Below are positions 8,968-16,983 of a DNA stretch of 25,103 nucleotides, in pieces. This DNA is from Phascolarctobacterium_B sp045598345 (GTDB lineage Bacteria > Bacillota > Negativicutes > Acidaminococcales > Acidaminococcaceae), in the NCBI GenBank assembly GCA_045598345.1, contig JAZLLX010000038.1, positions 1-25,103 of the forward strand. Reading direction: 5' to 3'. The first letter of the stretch is position 1. Every line of letters starts with the position of its first letter. Position numbers and translations under genes: made by a program. The notes under the pieces are model-generated. The model did no database searches and was not told the origin of the DNA. It saw only the letters and a list, made by a program, of their open reading frames with translations.

Positions 8968-10278
8968 TCACTTAAGATTCTTCAGTAAATCTATTGCGGA
9001 TTGCCTAATTTTCTCATTACTAGTCAAATCCAAACATTTCTGAATATCTTGTCCAGCTAAATCTTTTCTCTTGACGGTATAGAACGCATACCCACGAATA
9101 TAGTAAGCTACATCACAATCTGGCTTTAGTTCAATAGCCCTATTACAATTTTCTAACACATCTTCAAATTGTTTTAATTCCAGATGGCAAATCCCTCTGT
9201 TAACATATGCATCGACGTAATCCTGCTTCATTGATATAGCCTTGCTACAATCAATGATTGCGGTTTCAAACTGACCAAGCATTCTATAACACTCTGCTCT
9301 ACCATTGTACAACACCTCAGGACGATTAAACCTCAACGTAATAGCTTTGTTGTAATCTTCCAACGCATCCTCGTACATTTTTGATTTCATACGACAGATA
9401 GCTCGACCAAAATATGCATCAGCATATTTCGGCTTCAGCGTTATAGATTTATAGTAGTCTGTATATGCATTACCATACTGTTCTAAATGTAGATAACAAT
9501 TCCCTCTGTTAATGTAGAAAGTAGCATCGTCTGACTTCATGGCTATAGCACAATCATAATCTTCTAATGCCTTTTCATATTGCTTCAAACTATCATAACA
9601 AATTCCCCTACCGTTGTATGCTTCAGCAAAAATCGGCTTTTTAGCAATAGCTTCGTTAAAACATTCAATCGCACGCTCATACTCTGACATAGTATATGCA
9701 TCTTTCCCTTTTTCAAACCACTCCACAGCTGTAAATTGTTGCTCATTAACAGCTAACTTTTCCTTCAATTTTCGTTTTTCTGCTTCATTATGGACAATCG
9801 TCAATTGCTTCTTTAGTTCTTCCAATTCCTTTTGCACCTGCATGTAGCTGTTTTGCACTTCAAGATACTTCCCCTTGTATTGCAAATCACCTTGAACCTT
9901 TGCCAACATTTGTTCAATATCATCAGTTTCAATCTGCACAACAATATCAGAAGTGATTTTCATTTGTCCATCTGATGTTAGCACTCTGCTTATTTTAGGT
10001 GTTTCCCGATCCTTCATCAATCCAACGGAAACAACCTCAATTTCATCCATTTCTACCTCAGAAGCAGTGACTTTAGTATAACTTTTCACACAAACAGCAA
10101 CCTTTTCTGATGCCTGACGTCTTGCCATTTGAGTTGCACGATCGGCAGCAATAGATGGGGTTTCGCTATCACTCATAATGTAGCTAGCACTTTCCTGCAC
10201 AACAATAACCTCGGCCTGAACATTTGCTCCCATTAACAACAGAAAAGCAAATACTCCAACTTTTAGAAATTCAAACAT
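8968..10278 (-). CDS. Secreted TPR-repeat protein
   Basis: I chose the ATG at 10278 (436 residues) because an earlier in-frame ATG four codons upstream lies inside the GGAGG ribosome binding site. Residues 1-22 are a signal peptide ending in NVQAE. Residues about 25-130 form an N-terminal domain (AADRATQMARRQASEKVAVCVKS) that I have seen in secreted TPR proteins of Negativicutes. Residues about 140-180 are a coiled coil, then six or so 34-residue TPRs with A-x-A/Y-x-NRGxCY spacing fill the rest. It probably acts outside the membrane as a protein-interaction scaffold; partner unknown. It interrupts the arg operon between argJ and argB and has no evident link to arginine. Confidence 0.85.
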   Translation of the reverse strand: MFEFLKVGVFAFLLLMGANVQAEVIVVQESASYIMSDSETPSIAADRATQMARRQASEKVAVCVKSYTKVTASEVEMDEIEVVSVGLMKDRETPKISRVLTSDGQMKITSDIVVQIETDDIEQMLAKVQGDLQYKGKYLEVQNSYMQVQKELEELKKQLTIVHNEAEKRKLKEKLAVNEQQFTAVEWFEKGKDAYTMSEYERAIECFNEAIAKKPIFAEAYNGRGICYDSLKQYEKALEDYDCAIAMKSDDATFYINRGNCYLHLEQYGNAYTDYYKSITLKPKYADAYFGRAICRMKSKMYEDALEDYNKAITLRFNRPEVLYNGRAECYRMLGQFETAIIDCSKAISMKQDYVDAYVNRGICHLELKQFEDVLENCNRAIELKPDCDVAYYIRGYAFYTVKRKDLAGQDIQKCLDLTSNEKIRQSAIDLLKNLK

Positions 10279-10558
10279 ACACACCTCCATAACTTTTTTT
10301 CATCTTCCCTTACCAGAAAACTCTCAAACATCATTAGACATGGATTATACAACTCGAAAACCAAAACTTTTAAAGATCGTTACTAAAACAATCTACACCT
10401 AGTCTTTCCCTGATGATGCACTCCTTTCGCTAAAAACAATACAGAACTCAAACTATACAACATATTTTCCATCAATCTACTGCCATCAAATCAAAGATAA
10501 TTACTTGTTGTACTTCGTACAATTCTACTATGATAATGCGTTGTAAACCATACACTCT
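10279..10558. promoter_or_regulatory. Intergenic region with likely promoter of the TPR gene
   Basis: No gene is seen. On the minus strand TATAAT at 10344-10349 is about 65 bp upstream of the TPR start, with a poor -35, so the TPR gene may have its own promoter. A short hairpin TTGTAC-TTC-GTACAA is at 10508-10522. No strong terminator follows argJ. Confidence 0.4.
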
Positions 10559-11764
10559 TTAGGTGTGATATTCCCCATTTATCTTTACATACTCATAACT
10601 GAAATCACAAGTCCACACTGTCGCTTTTGCGTCCCCTGCCGCCAAATCAATCTCCATAGAAATTTCTTTTTCCGCCATAATTGGTTTCAATTTTTCCAAA
10701 GCCACATTGCAGTTCAAACCCTTTTCCACCAGACGGACTCCGCCGATGGAAAGATTAACCTTGTCCGCCTCCATCTCCGCACCGCTGTAACCTGCGGCAC
10801 AAACAATTCTGCCCCAGTTGGGGTCTTCACCGAAGAAAGCGGTTTTTACCAAAGGTGACTTGGCAATAGCCATAGCCGCAATTTTTGCCTCTGCAAAATT
10901 CTTTGCTCCAACCACATTCACTTCCAAAAACTTGGTGGCACCCTCACCATCATGGGCAATCATCTTTGCCAAGTCAATGGCTACGGTCTGCAACAACTCA
11001 TAGAACGCCGCATAATCAGGATGTTTGTCGCTGTCAATCATAGCATTGCCTGCCAAACCATTAGCAAGCACAATCATGCTATCGTTGGTACTGGTATCCC
11101 CATCAACCACAACCATATTGAAACTGTGGTCTGCAACCTCTTTTACCATCTTCTTCAAAAGTTCCGGAGCCACCGCCACATCCGTTGTCAAGAAAGTAAG
11201 CATAGTCGCCATATTGGGATGAATCATCCCTGCCCCCTTGGCAATACCAGCCACCGTAACCGTCTTACCTCCGATTTCCGCTGTATAAACACTATGTTTG
11301 ACAAAGGTATCCGTTGTCTGAATGGCCTGGGCACAACTCTCGCCCCCATCCTTGCTCAATGCGGTCACAGCATTTTTAATACCCTTACGCACAATATCCA
11401 TAGGCATAAAAGCACCAATTACACCCGTACTGCAAACAAACACCTCATTCAAATCAATATTCAAAAGACCTGCGGCAAAACTCTGCATTTCACGGGCATC
11501 CGCCAATCCCTTAAGGCCTGTACAAGCATTGGCACAACCGCTGTTCACCACAATGGCACGGGCATAATCTTTTTTGTTGACTTCCCTGTCAACCAGAACC
11601 GGGGCGGCACACATTTTATTTTGTGTGAACACCGCACCGCAAGCCGCCGGACTTTCACTGAAAACCACAGCCAAATCCGCCTTGCCGCTAACCTTTAATC
11701 CGGCAGTTACGCCTGCCGCCACAAAGCCCTTCGGGCTTGTCAACCAACCATCTGTCTTCTTCAT
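10559..11764 (-). CDS. argJ: Bifunctional glutamate N-acetyltransferase/ornithine acetyltransferase
   Basis: Recycles the acetyl group from N-acetylornithine to glutamate, so no argE or argA is needed in a cyclic pathway. The 401-residue precursor carries the self-cleavage site KGAGMIHPNMATMLTF (177-191 region), with T187 the expected nucleophile at the new N terminus of the beta chain, and CSTGVIG (111-117) forming the oxyanion region. AAAGGAG precedes the ATG. In the standard order it follows argC; here a nuclease gene and two palindromic elements lie between them. Confidence 0.96.
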   Translation of the reverse strand: MKKTDGWLTSPKGFVAAGVTAGLKVSGKADLAVVFSESPAACGAVFTQNKMCAAPVLVDREVNKKDYARAIVVNSGCANACTGLKGLADAREMQSFAAGLLNIDLNEVFVCSTGVIGAFMPMDIVRKGIKNAVTALSKDGGESCAQAIQTTDTFVKHSVYTAEIGGKTVTVAGIAKGAGMIHPNMATMLTFLTTDVAVAPELLKKMVKEVADHSFNMVVVDGDTSTNDSMIVLANGLAGNAMIDSDKHPDYAAFYELLQTVAIDLAKMIAHDGEGATKFLEVNVVGAKNFAEAKIAAMAIAKSPLVKTAFFGEDPNWGRIVCAAGYSGAEMEADKVNLSIGGVRLVEKGLNCNVALEKLKPIMAEKEISMEIDLAAGDAKATVWTCDFSYEYVKINGEYHT

Positions 11765-11789
11765 ATCTGCTCCTTTACAAAACGTTAAA

Positions 11790-11854
11790 CTCGTCCGCCC
11801 CTAAAGGGGCGGGGGACCGACACAGTTTTTAAGGTCGGTGGTGGGGTGAGCAAT
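11790..11854 (-). repeat. Palindromic intergenic element, copy B (inverted)
   Basis: Inverted relative to copies A and C. Reading plus: CTCGTCCGCCCC-TAAA-GGGGCGGGGG, then ACCGAC...GTCGGT, then GGTGGGGTGAGCAAT. With copy C it forms near-perfect inverted repeats around the nuclease gene. The last eight codons of that gene (HCSPHHRP) and its stop lie within this copy. Confidence 0.8.
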
Positions 11855-12206
11855 GAAGTACACCCCCTGCAAGTTCATCTATCTTTTGACATACGCCGTC
11901 AAAATTGTTAACTATTTCAAAATTACTTACTCTAAAAACTTTCAATCCCTTTGATTCCATTGTTTCATTTCTACTTTTGTCATATTGTTTTTGTCCATCT
12001 TGATAATGTCCGCTGCCATCTAACTCTATAACTAAATTTGCTTTTTCACAATAAAAATCTGCAATGTATTTTTCAATTATATATTGTCTTTTAAATCTTA
12101 ACGGGTATTTTTGCAAAAACATAAACCATAATTTTCTTTCCCATGGGGTCATATTTTTTCGTAGTTCTTTGGCATATACAGTTAGTTTTTTATTTCTTTG
12201 CAACAT
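11829..12206 (-). CDS. DUF559/Vsr-like endonuclease-domain protein
   Basis: A 125-residue member of the DUF559 family, which has a Vsr/restriction-endonuclease-like fold. Visible hallmarks are TPWERKLW (20-27), FKRQYIIEKYIADFYC (38-53), LVIELDGSGH (58-67) with likely metal-binding D50, E61 and D63, and a terminal GLKVFRVSNFEI (87-98). The last eight residues are encoded by palindromic repeat copy B. The ribosome binding site is weak. It sits between argC and argJ and is flanked by inverted palindromic elements, so it looks like an acquired cassette rather than an arginine gene. Its biological role, whether mobility, repair or defence, is unknown. Confidence 0.82.
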   Translation of the reverse strand: MLQRNKKLTVYAKELRKNMTPWERKLWFMFLQKYPLRFKRQYIIEKYIADFYCEKANLVIELDGSGHYQDGQKQYDKSRNETMESKGLKVFRVSNFEIVNNFDGVCQKIDELAGGVLHCSPHHRP

Positions 12207-12214
12207 ATCTGCCT

Positions 12215-12293
12215 AATTGCTCACCCCACCACCGTCCTTCTATGTTCCTTTAGACGGTCCCCCGCCCCTTTATGGGCGGACGAGGGTTCGCAC
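12215..12293 (+). repeat. Palindromic intergenic element, copy C
   Basis: Same arms as copies A and B, but the first hairpin is ACCGTC...GACGGT with a different loop. The stem pair has changed on both sides relative to ACCGAC...GTCGGT, which keeps the base pairing. It ends CGAGGGTTCGCA like copy A. Confidence 0.8.
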
Positions 12294-12311
12294 ATACTCC
12301 AATTTCCAAAA

Positions 12312-12370
12312 TCTAATCACCGGAACTATTTACCACAATTATTCATTATTCTTTATTCATTATTCATTAA
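12312..12370 (+). repeat. TAATCAC(A/C)GGAAC repeat copy 5 with ATTCATT heptamers
   Basis: TAATCACCGGAAC at 12314-12326, then ATTTACC, then ATTCATT-type heptamers to about 12370, matching the arrangement at 596-655. It lies just after the argC stop on the minus strand. Confidence 0.65.
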
Positions 12371-12385
12371 CGAAGCAATAACTAA

Positions 12386-13420
12386 TCAAGGATAAATAGG
12401 TAGTGCCTCCAACCCCATCTGTTCAGGCAAGCCGAACAACACATTCATATTCTGAACCGCCTGCCCTGCAGCGCCCTTAACCAAATTATCCAAGCAAGAT
12501 ACCACAATCACCCTGTTAGTCCGTCTGTCAATCTCCCAGCCAATATCCACATAATTGGATGCCCGAATATTCTTCAGTTCAGGCATTACGCCCTTACCCA
12601 AAAGACGGATAAAATATTCACCACCATACATACTCTCAAAGGCATCAGCCACCGCCTCATCCGTAACATTGTCCGCCAAATCCGCATAACAGGTTGCATA
12701 TATACCCCTGTCACAGGGCAACAAATGTGGAGTGAACTGAATAATCACATCTTCCCCTGCAAAATCACTGTATGCCTGCTCAATCTCCGGGGTGTGCCGG
12801 TGATTTGCCACGCCATAGGCCTTAAAACTCTCATTGACGCTTTCATACAAACTGCCTAATTTCAAGGAACGGCCTGCACCCGTAGTGCCGCTCTTGGCAT
12901 CTACAATAATTCCCTTGGTCTTCACCAATTTATTTTTCAGCAACGGCACCAATGCCAAAATACTTGAAGTGGTGTAGCAACCGGGATTGGCCACCAATTT
13001 TGAACCCTTGATTTTGTCACGGTATAATTCCACCAGGCCGTACACCGCTCTCGTAGTGGGGTCAAGATGTTCCACCTTATACCATTTTTCAAAAACCTTG
13101 GGATCTTGAAAACGGTAATCCCCGCCCAAATCAATAATCTTTACATCCTTGTCCTTTAATTCCTTGGCAATCTTCATAGCATGCCCGTGAGGCAAAGCCA
13201 GAAAAATTACATCGCTTGCCTCCGCAATCCCCTGAAGATCCTGCATACTTGTCAAACTTTTCTCAAAACGGTTCTGCAAATGGGGATACATTTTGTTCAA
13301 CATTTCCCCAGTACTGCTTTCGCTGGTAACCATAGCAATTTCTGCCTTCGGATGCCCCAGCAGCAACCGTACTAATTCCACACCGGCAAACCCGGTAGCG
13401 CCAATAACACTTGCTCTCAT
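12386..13420 (-). CDS. argC: N-acetyl-gamma-glutamyl-phosphate reductase
   Basis: NADPH-dependent reduction of N-acetylglutamyl phosphate to the semialdehyde. The 344-residue protein has the Rossmann motif GATGFAG (7-13), the catalytic cysteine C148 in NPGCYTT, and HRHTPEIEQ near residue 212. AAAGGAGG precedes the ATG. It is the first gene of the arg cluster in transcription order and the likely main entry point for its regulation. Confidence 0.96.
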   Translation of the reverse strand: MRASVIGATGFAGVELVRLLLGHPKAEIAMVTSESSTGEMLNKMYPHLQNRFEKSLTSMQDLQGIAEASDVIFLALPHGHAMKIAKELKDKDVKIIDLGGDYRFQDPKVFEKWYKVEHLDPTTRAVYGLVELYRDKIKGSKLVANPGCYTTSSILALVPLLKNKLVKTKGIIVDAKSGTTGAGRSLKLGSLYESVNESFKAYGVANHRHTPEIEQAYSDFAGEDVIIQFTPHLLPCDRGIYATCYADLADNVTDEAVADAFESMYGGEYFIRLLGKGVMPELKNIRASNYVDIGWEIDRRTNRVIVVSCLDNLVKGAAGQAVQNMNVLFGLPEQMGLEALPIYP

Positions 13421-13488
13421 GTGAAACCTCCTTTGGAGTCGGAAAGAATTTTTGCAAACTCTTCCCCATTTTTGATATGTTAATTGTA
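13421..13488 (-). promoter_or_regulatory. argC promoter and leader
   Basis: On the minus strand a TACAAT -10 candidate lies at 13483-13488, with no good -35. The leader carries an imperfect inverted repeat, AAGAATTT-TTGC-AAACTCTT (13444-13463), close to the ribosome binding site; this could be an operator, but it does not match an ARG box that I can name. Confidence 0.35.
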
Positions 13489-13537
13489 GGACTTTTTAGA
13501 AAATTTGTATATAGTTATTTTATGTTTTTTTATTTTG

Positions 13538-13546
13538 TGTTATAAT
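13538..13546 (+). promoter_or_regulatory. Extended -10 promoter directly before the glycosyltransferase gene
   Basis: TGT-TATAAT with its end only 9 bp from the ATG at 13556. A start of transcription 6-7 bp after the -10 leaves a leader of about 2-3 bases, too short for a ribosome binding site; none is seen. Confidence 0.5.
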
Positions 13547-13555
13547 ATTTGCATT

Positions 13556-14413
13556 ATGTTTAAGAAAATTATATTAATTGTCATAATAGTTGCAGGTCTG
13601 TACGGATTCAATCACTTGTTCACAGACAGTCCCACCACCCTGCCCAGCTATGCTCCGGGTGACAGAGTGGAACGGCCGCTTAACCCCAATGCGGAAAGAG
13701 TCAAGGAATTTGTCTTAAGATTTCTTCCCGCCAAAGAGCAATGGCCTGAACCGGCGAAAGTTATGTACTATATGGTGTTTATGGATGAGGTTATCCGCCC
13801 CATTCAGGCACGGAAGGACTACCTGCCTTTGGACAGTTTGGGAACCGATTTGCAACATGCGGTCATTGCCGTGGAAGACCATGACTTTTATTCCCACAGT
13901 GCCGTAAGTATTAACAGCGTTATCCGTGCCATTATGGTCAACACCAGTGCTGGTGAAGTGCTGGAAGGCGGCTCCACCCTTACGCAACAGTTGGTTAAAA
14001 ACCTTTTCCTTACCAGTGAACAGACCATGAGCCGCAAGGCCTTGGAAGCCATGCTGGCCTTGGTTATGGAAAGCAAATATTCCAAAGACGAGATTTTAGA
14101 AATCTATTTGAACTCCATATATTTTGGTATGAATTGTTATGGTGCAAATCAGACATCCGACAAACTTTTCAGCAAAGCACCAATTATTTTGCGGCTTGAA
14201 GAAGCCGCCCTCATCGCCGGACTTCCCAATGCCCCCAGTGCCTTGAATCCTTTTGAAAATCCCGTTGGAGCAAAGAAACGTCAGGAAGTGGTGTTGGATG
14301 CCATGCAGCGTTACGGCTTTATAACCCAAAGCCAATGTTGGAAAGCCAAATCCGCAGAAATCTATTTATCTGACGGCAGCATTCTTACCCACGAGGACAA
14401 AGTAGTTTTATAA
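13556..14413 (+). CDS. Monofunctional peptidoglycan glycosyltransferase (GT51)
   Basis: Polymerises lipid II into glycan strands at the outer face of the membrane. From ATG 13556 the protein has 285 residues: a membrane anchor (about 4-20), then GT51 motifs AVEDHDFYSH (105-114, catalytic E107), GGSTLTQQLVKN (138-149), RKALEAMLALVMESKY (160-175), IYLNSIYFGMNCYG (183-196) and EEAALIAGLPNAPSALNP (215-232). There is no transpeptidase domain. A TTG at 13505 would add 17 hydrophobic residues but lies upstream of the likely promoter. The last 60 bp are duplicated at 20929-20988. An mtgA-type name would fit, but pbp-type class A proteins also share the domain. Confidence 0.9.
   Translation: MFKKIILIVIIVAGLYGFNHLFTDSPTTLPSYAPGDRVERPLNPNAERVKEFVLRFLPAKEQWPEPAKVMYYMVFMDEVIRPIQARKDYLPLDSLGTDLQHAVIAVEDHDFYSHSAVSINSVIRAIMVNTSAGEVLEGGSTLTQQLVKNLFLTSEQTMSRKALEAMLALVMESKYSKDEILEIYLNSIYFGMNCYGANQTSDKLFSKAPIILRLEEAALIAGLPNAPSALNPFENPVGAKKRQEVVLDAMQRYGFITQSQCWKAKSAEIYLSDGSILTHEDKVVL
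14354..14413 (+). repeat. 60-bp segment duplicated at 20929-20988 (copy 1)
   Basis: The last 20 codons, stop included, of the glycosyltransferase gene; 54 of 60 bases match the second copy and both stay in frame to a TAA. Confidence 0.85.
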
Positions 14414-14424
14414 ACATAAAAAAT

Positions 14425-14464
14425 AGCACCGTCTGCAAATACAGATGGTGCTGTTTTTATTTTA
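14425..14464. terminator. Bidirectional intrinsic terminator
   Basis: Stem AGCACCGTCTG (14425-14435) pairs with CAGATGGTGCT (14442-14452) with one G-T wobble. T runs follow on the plus strand and, via the upstream A run, on the minus strand. It separates the convergent glycosyltransferase and L,D-transpeptidase genes. Confidence 0.85.
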
Positions 14465-15199
14465 TACATTCTTCTTTTTCTTCGCTTTATTCTTCTGCGG
14501 ATAAATACATATTCGTACATTCTTATCCACTCGCCGCATAACCTTAACCATATTATCTTCAGCAACCGCAATACAACCATATGTATATTTGTGAGTTCCC
14601 TGACAATGTAAAAAGATAGCGGACCCCTTGCCAAACACACCTTCCTTGTTGTAATCAATGAACAAAACATAATTGAATTGCGGAACAAAATCTATAAGCC
14701 GTTCCCCGTCCTCGCCGCATTTGTGATTCACTTTGGTAACATCTACAAACTGATTGTAATTTTCCCTTTCACCACAAATGTCCATCTTGTCCGTCAGCTT
14801 GGTGTAAGCCATTTTAGCGCTGGGATTATCTTTTATACCAAAAGCCATTATTATTCCATAGTCCCCAACCGGTGTGCGTTTGTCCCCCTCTTTAGCTTTA
14901 TACAAACCTTTTTTTCCTAAAAAAGCTTCACACCTTAAAGTTTCCAGCCATTTCTTGTCTTCTGTTTTTTCCAATAAATATAAAGTTGCCAAACTCTTCC
15001 TTTTGGCAGATTGCTCAACCAAAATCAACTGTTTGACATCTTTGTGGTCAAGATATTTTTGAACATACTCATTTCCTGTTCCGTAGCCGATTGCCGCATT
15101 TTCATTAACAGATTTACTTTTTGCAAATGCAGATTGCGTAAAGTTGACACACATGCCCGCTATAAGCACTGCCAATAAAAATCTACATAATTTTTTCAT
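14462..15199 (-). CDS. L,D-transpeptidase family protein (YkuD domain)
   Basis: Likely exported cell-wall crosslinking enzyme or relative. The 245-residue protein has a signal peptide (residues 1-26, ending SAFA), a central KxGxKRTPVGDYGI segment near 107-116 typical of YkuD proteins, and the active-site motif HCQGTHKYTYGCIAV near residue 199 with the catalytic cysteine in GC. The C-terminus is lysine rich. It follows the DNA glycosylase gene by 7 bp (GAGTGAGG serving as ribosome binding site), so the two form an operon despite unrelated functions. Confidence 0.87.
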   Translation of the reverse strand: MKKLCRFLLAVLIAGMCVNFTQSAFAKSKSVNENAAIGYGTGNEYVQKYLDHKDVKQLILVEQSAKRKSLATLYLLEKTEDKKWLETLRCEAFLGKKGLYKAKEGDKRTPVGDYGIIMAFGIKDNPSAKMAYTKLTDKMDICGERENYNQFVDVTKVNHKCGEDGERLIDFVPQFNYVLFIDYNKEGVFGKGSAIFLHCQGTHKYTYGCIAVAEDNMVKVMRRVDKNVRICIYPQKNKAKKKKNV

Positions 15200-15206
15200 T
15201 TTAACC

Positions 15207-15707
15207 TCACTCTTTCTTTTTATTTATAACCCTTCCCCATACCTCAACCAAATTGTCCAACGACATACGGGCATTGGCAGGACTGGTGGACGGCAAATAA
15301 TAAACTATAGTCGCCGTTGGTATCTGTTTTGCAAAATATTTTTTGAAAGCCCTTGCCGCCTTGCCGCCGTTACAAATGACTGTATCAATATGAGGGTGTT
15401 TTTGGAGAAACACAACTAAATCATTTGGCTGTTCGGCAAGAATATCACTGTCCAAACTCCCCTCACGTTCACAATTAGCCAAAGTATCCCACAAAGCAAT
15501 CTTGTTCCGCAACAAAAGTTGTTTTTTCTCTGAATATTTCATATCCGCAACTTTATTCTGCAACAGCATTTGCATCAAAGGCCAAAATCTGTTCTTGGGA
15601 TGAGCATAGTATTCCTGCTCTATTAACGATTTAACTCCGGGCATAGACCCCAAAATCAATATCCGAGAATTTTCATTTACTATTGGCAAAAAAGATTTAC
15701 ACAACAT
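15207..15707 (-). CDS. Uracil/hypoxanthine DNA glycosylase (UDG superfamily, family 6-like)
   Basis: Removes deaminated bases from DNA. The 166-residue protein shows GSMPG (20-24), YYAHPKNRFW (33-42), an ICNGGKAA segment near 111 and LPSTSPAN near 137-144, the pattern of the DNA-deoxyinosine glycosylase group. Length fits that family. The ATG is only 6 bp from a TGC-TACAAT extended -10 and lacks a ribosome binding site, so the mRNA may be leaderless. It is first in an operon with the L,D-transpeptidase. Substrate preference (U, hypoxanthine or both) is not readable from sequence. Confidence 0.87.
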   Translation of the reverse strand: MLCKSFLPIVNENSRILILGSMPGVKSLIEQEYYAHPKNRFWPLMQMLLQNKVADMKYSEKKQLLLRNKIALWDTLANCEREGSLDSDILAEQPNDLVVFLQKHPHIDTVICNGGKAARAFKKYFAKQIPTATIVYYLPSTSPANARMSLDNLVEVWGRVINKKKE

Positions 15708-15713
15708 TATTAT

Positions 15714-15722
15714 ATTGTAGCA
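15714..15722 (-). promoter_or_regulatory. Extended -10 promoter of the DNA glycosylase gene
   Basis: Minus strand TGC-TACAAT with 6 bp before the ATG; the predicted transcription start coincides with the start codon. No good -35 is visible. Confidence 0.5.
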
Positions 15723-15794
15723 TAAATTTCAATTCAATTCTTCACAAATTTTACTTTCAGCACTTTCTGTTGTCTCAAATTATTTGTCTTTAGC

Positions 15795-15974
15795 ATTCTC
15801 CTTTCACTCCAAACTTTGTTCACTGAATTAACTCGTCACTGAAATACTTTTAAAATTGCAAAATTGAATTTTCTTTGTGACGTTACTTTTGTCAAATGTA
15901 ACGTAACAATATTTTCTCAATTTTATCGTTTTGAACACGTTGAACTGAAGAGCAAATACAAAAAGCCGTCCGCA
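15795..15974. repeat. 180-bp direct repeat R, copy 1 (left edge of island)
   Basis: Matches 22473-22652 over exactly 180 bp with about 12 mismatches and no gaps. It contains a nested inverted repeat (AAAATTGA ... ACGTTAC, 11-bp loop, GTAACGT ... TCAATTTT) and three TCACT words at 16-bp spacing. Its right end is half of the terminator hairpin that is complete in copy 2, so the repeat breaks off inside that terminator, 7 bp before the stop of the HTH gene. Confidence 0.9.
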
Positions 15975-15981
15975 AAAACAA

Positions 15982-16635
15982 TTACTCTATTTTGTCTTTT
16001 CTGTTACGCTGAACAAAGAAAGATTTTCCAGTTACTTGCAACATTACTTTTTCTACAACGTCAAGATCATATTCGTGCAGTAAAAATGCCGGAATAACTG
16101 CCAAATCTTCAATAATACTGCCCGACAAATGATAACCCGCTTTATGTAATAAATTCTGTGCCTCTGCATAGGATAATTCCATAGCCAAAGCCAGTTTGAC
16201 TGCCGTTGCTTTTTCCACTTTGGCATTGGGGTCACTGTTTAATCTGGAAATGACCTGTCTTGCCACATTAACCTTTTTGTACAAATCCGACGGTGTCATA
16301 TTATGGCGTTTTAGCAAAGCAAAAAAATAATCTGAAAAAGTCATCCAGCCGGAAATATTCTCCGTAAGAATCCCCAATATAATATCATCATATATACGCT
16401 GTGCGGTATATAATTTACCACCTTCAACCGCTTCCACCTTTGGTAAATCCTTAAATATTTTGTATTCTTCAGGATATGCTTCAGGTTTAAAGACACCTTT
16501 GGTAATATCTTCTATAATTTGCATGCCTACGCTGTCAAGTTCCTCATCCGCTCCATCCAAATAAAACAATCTCGGTCCGAAACTTAACAAATATTCTTCA
16601 TACGTTTTGTTAAATAATTCTGAATATACTTTCAT
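15982..16635 (-). CDS. XRE-like helix-turn-helix protein
   Basis: A 217-residue soluble protein. The N-terminal half (1-105) has no motif I recognise. Residues about 108-165 resemble a divergent Cro/C1-type HTH: HNMTPSDLYKKVNVARQVIS (a helix-turn-helix stretch) and a following ATAVKLALAMELSYAEAQ helix pair ending in LLHKAGYHLS. Similar C-terminal modules occur in several Bacillota proteins of uncertain role. It is the last gene of a three-gene minus-strand operon and could be the regulator of the divergent array through the operator pair near 17.45 kb; that link is only positional. Confidence 0.65.
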   Translation of the reverse strand: MKVYSELFNKTYEEYLLSFGPRLFYLDGADEELDSVGMQIIEDITKGVFKPEAYPEEYKIFKDLPKVEAVEGGKLYTAQRIYDDIILGILTENISGWMTFSDYFFALLKRHNMTPSDLYKKVNVARQVISRLNSDPNAKVEKATAVKLALAMELSYAEAQNLLHKAGYHLSGSIIEDLAVIPAFLLHEYDLDVVEKVMLQVTGKSFFVQRNRKDKIE

Positions 16636-16677
16636 ATTTCAATCCTCTCCTTTATTGTTATTTTACCACATTTCCCG

Positions 16678-16983
16678 TCATTTTGCTTTTTCAGTTTTTC
16701 TTATATTCACAAATGCCTCAACTGCCCCATGACTTTCCTCAAAATCAGAAAAATCTTTTTTCAATCTGTTATAGTATGGTTTCAAAATTGCATCTTCAAA
16801 ATATTTATCAAGAATCTGTTCCGCAATAAGCTCAACATCCAAACCATTTTTCAATGCTTCCAGGCAAAGTTGGTAAACCTCATCGTCTAACTCTAAATTC
16901 TCCAAATACACCATATAAAAATCCTCAAAAATCTCAACCCTGTTTCCTTTGTGGGTTGTTACAGTGCGTATATATTCGCCCAA
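16678..16983 (-). CDS. Small acidic hypothetical protein
   Basis: A 101-residue protein with no recognised domain; predicted mixed beta (residues 5-28) then helical, with many Glu/Asp. The start is TTG placed directly after the stop of the preceding membrane-protein gene (TAA then TTG), with GAGGTGGGG just before, which suggests coupling. The next in-frame ATG is at residue 24 and would lose the beta segment. Confidence 0.6.
   Translation of the reverse strand: MGEYIRTVTTHKGNRVEIFEDFYMVYLENLELDDEVYQLCLEALKNGLDVELIAEQILDKYFEDAILKPYYNRLKKDFSDFEESHGAVEAFVNIRKTEKAK

Noticed and set aside
10952..11698. 248-codon plus-strand open frame
   Set aside because: Antisense shadow of argJ; rich in His, Asn and Thr as such shadows are.
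15715..15783. Short minus-strand frame starting where R1 carries the GGAGAATG
   Set aside because: About 20 Lys/Asn-rich codons with no similarity to MNT proteins; it looks like the by-product of a join between R1 and unrelated DNA.
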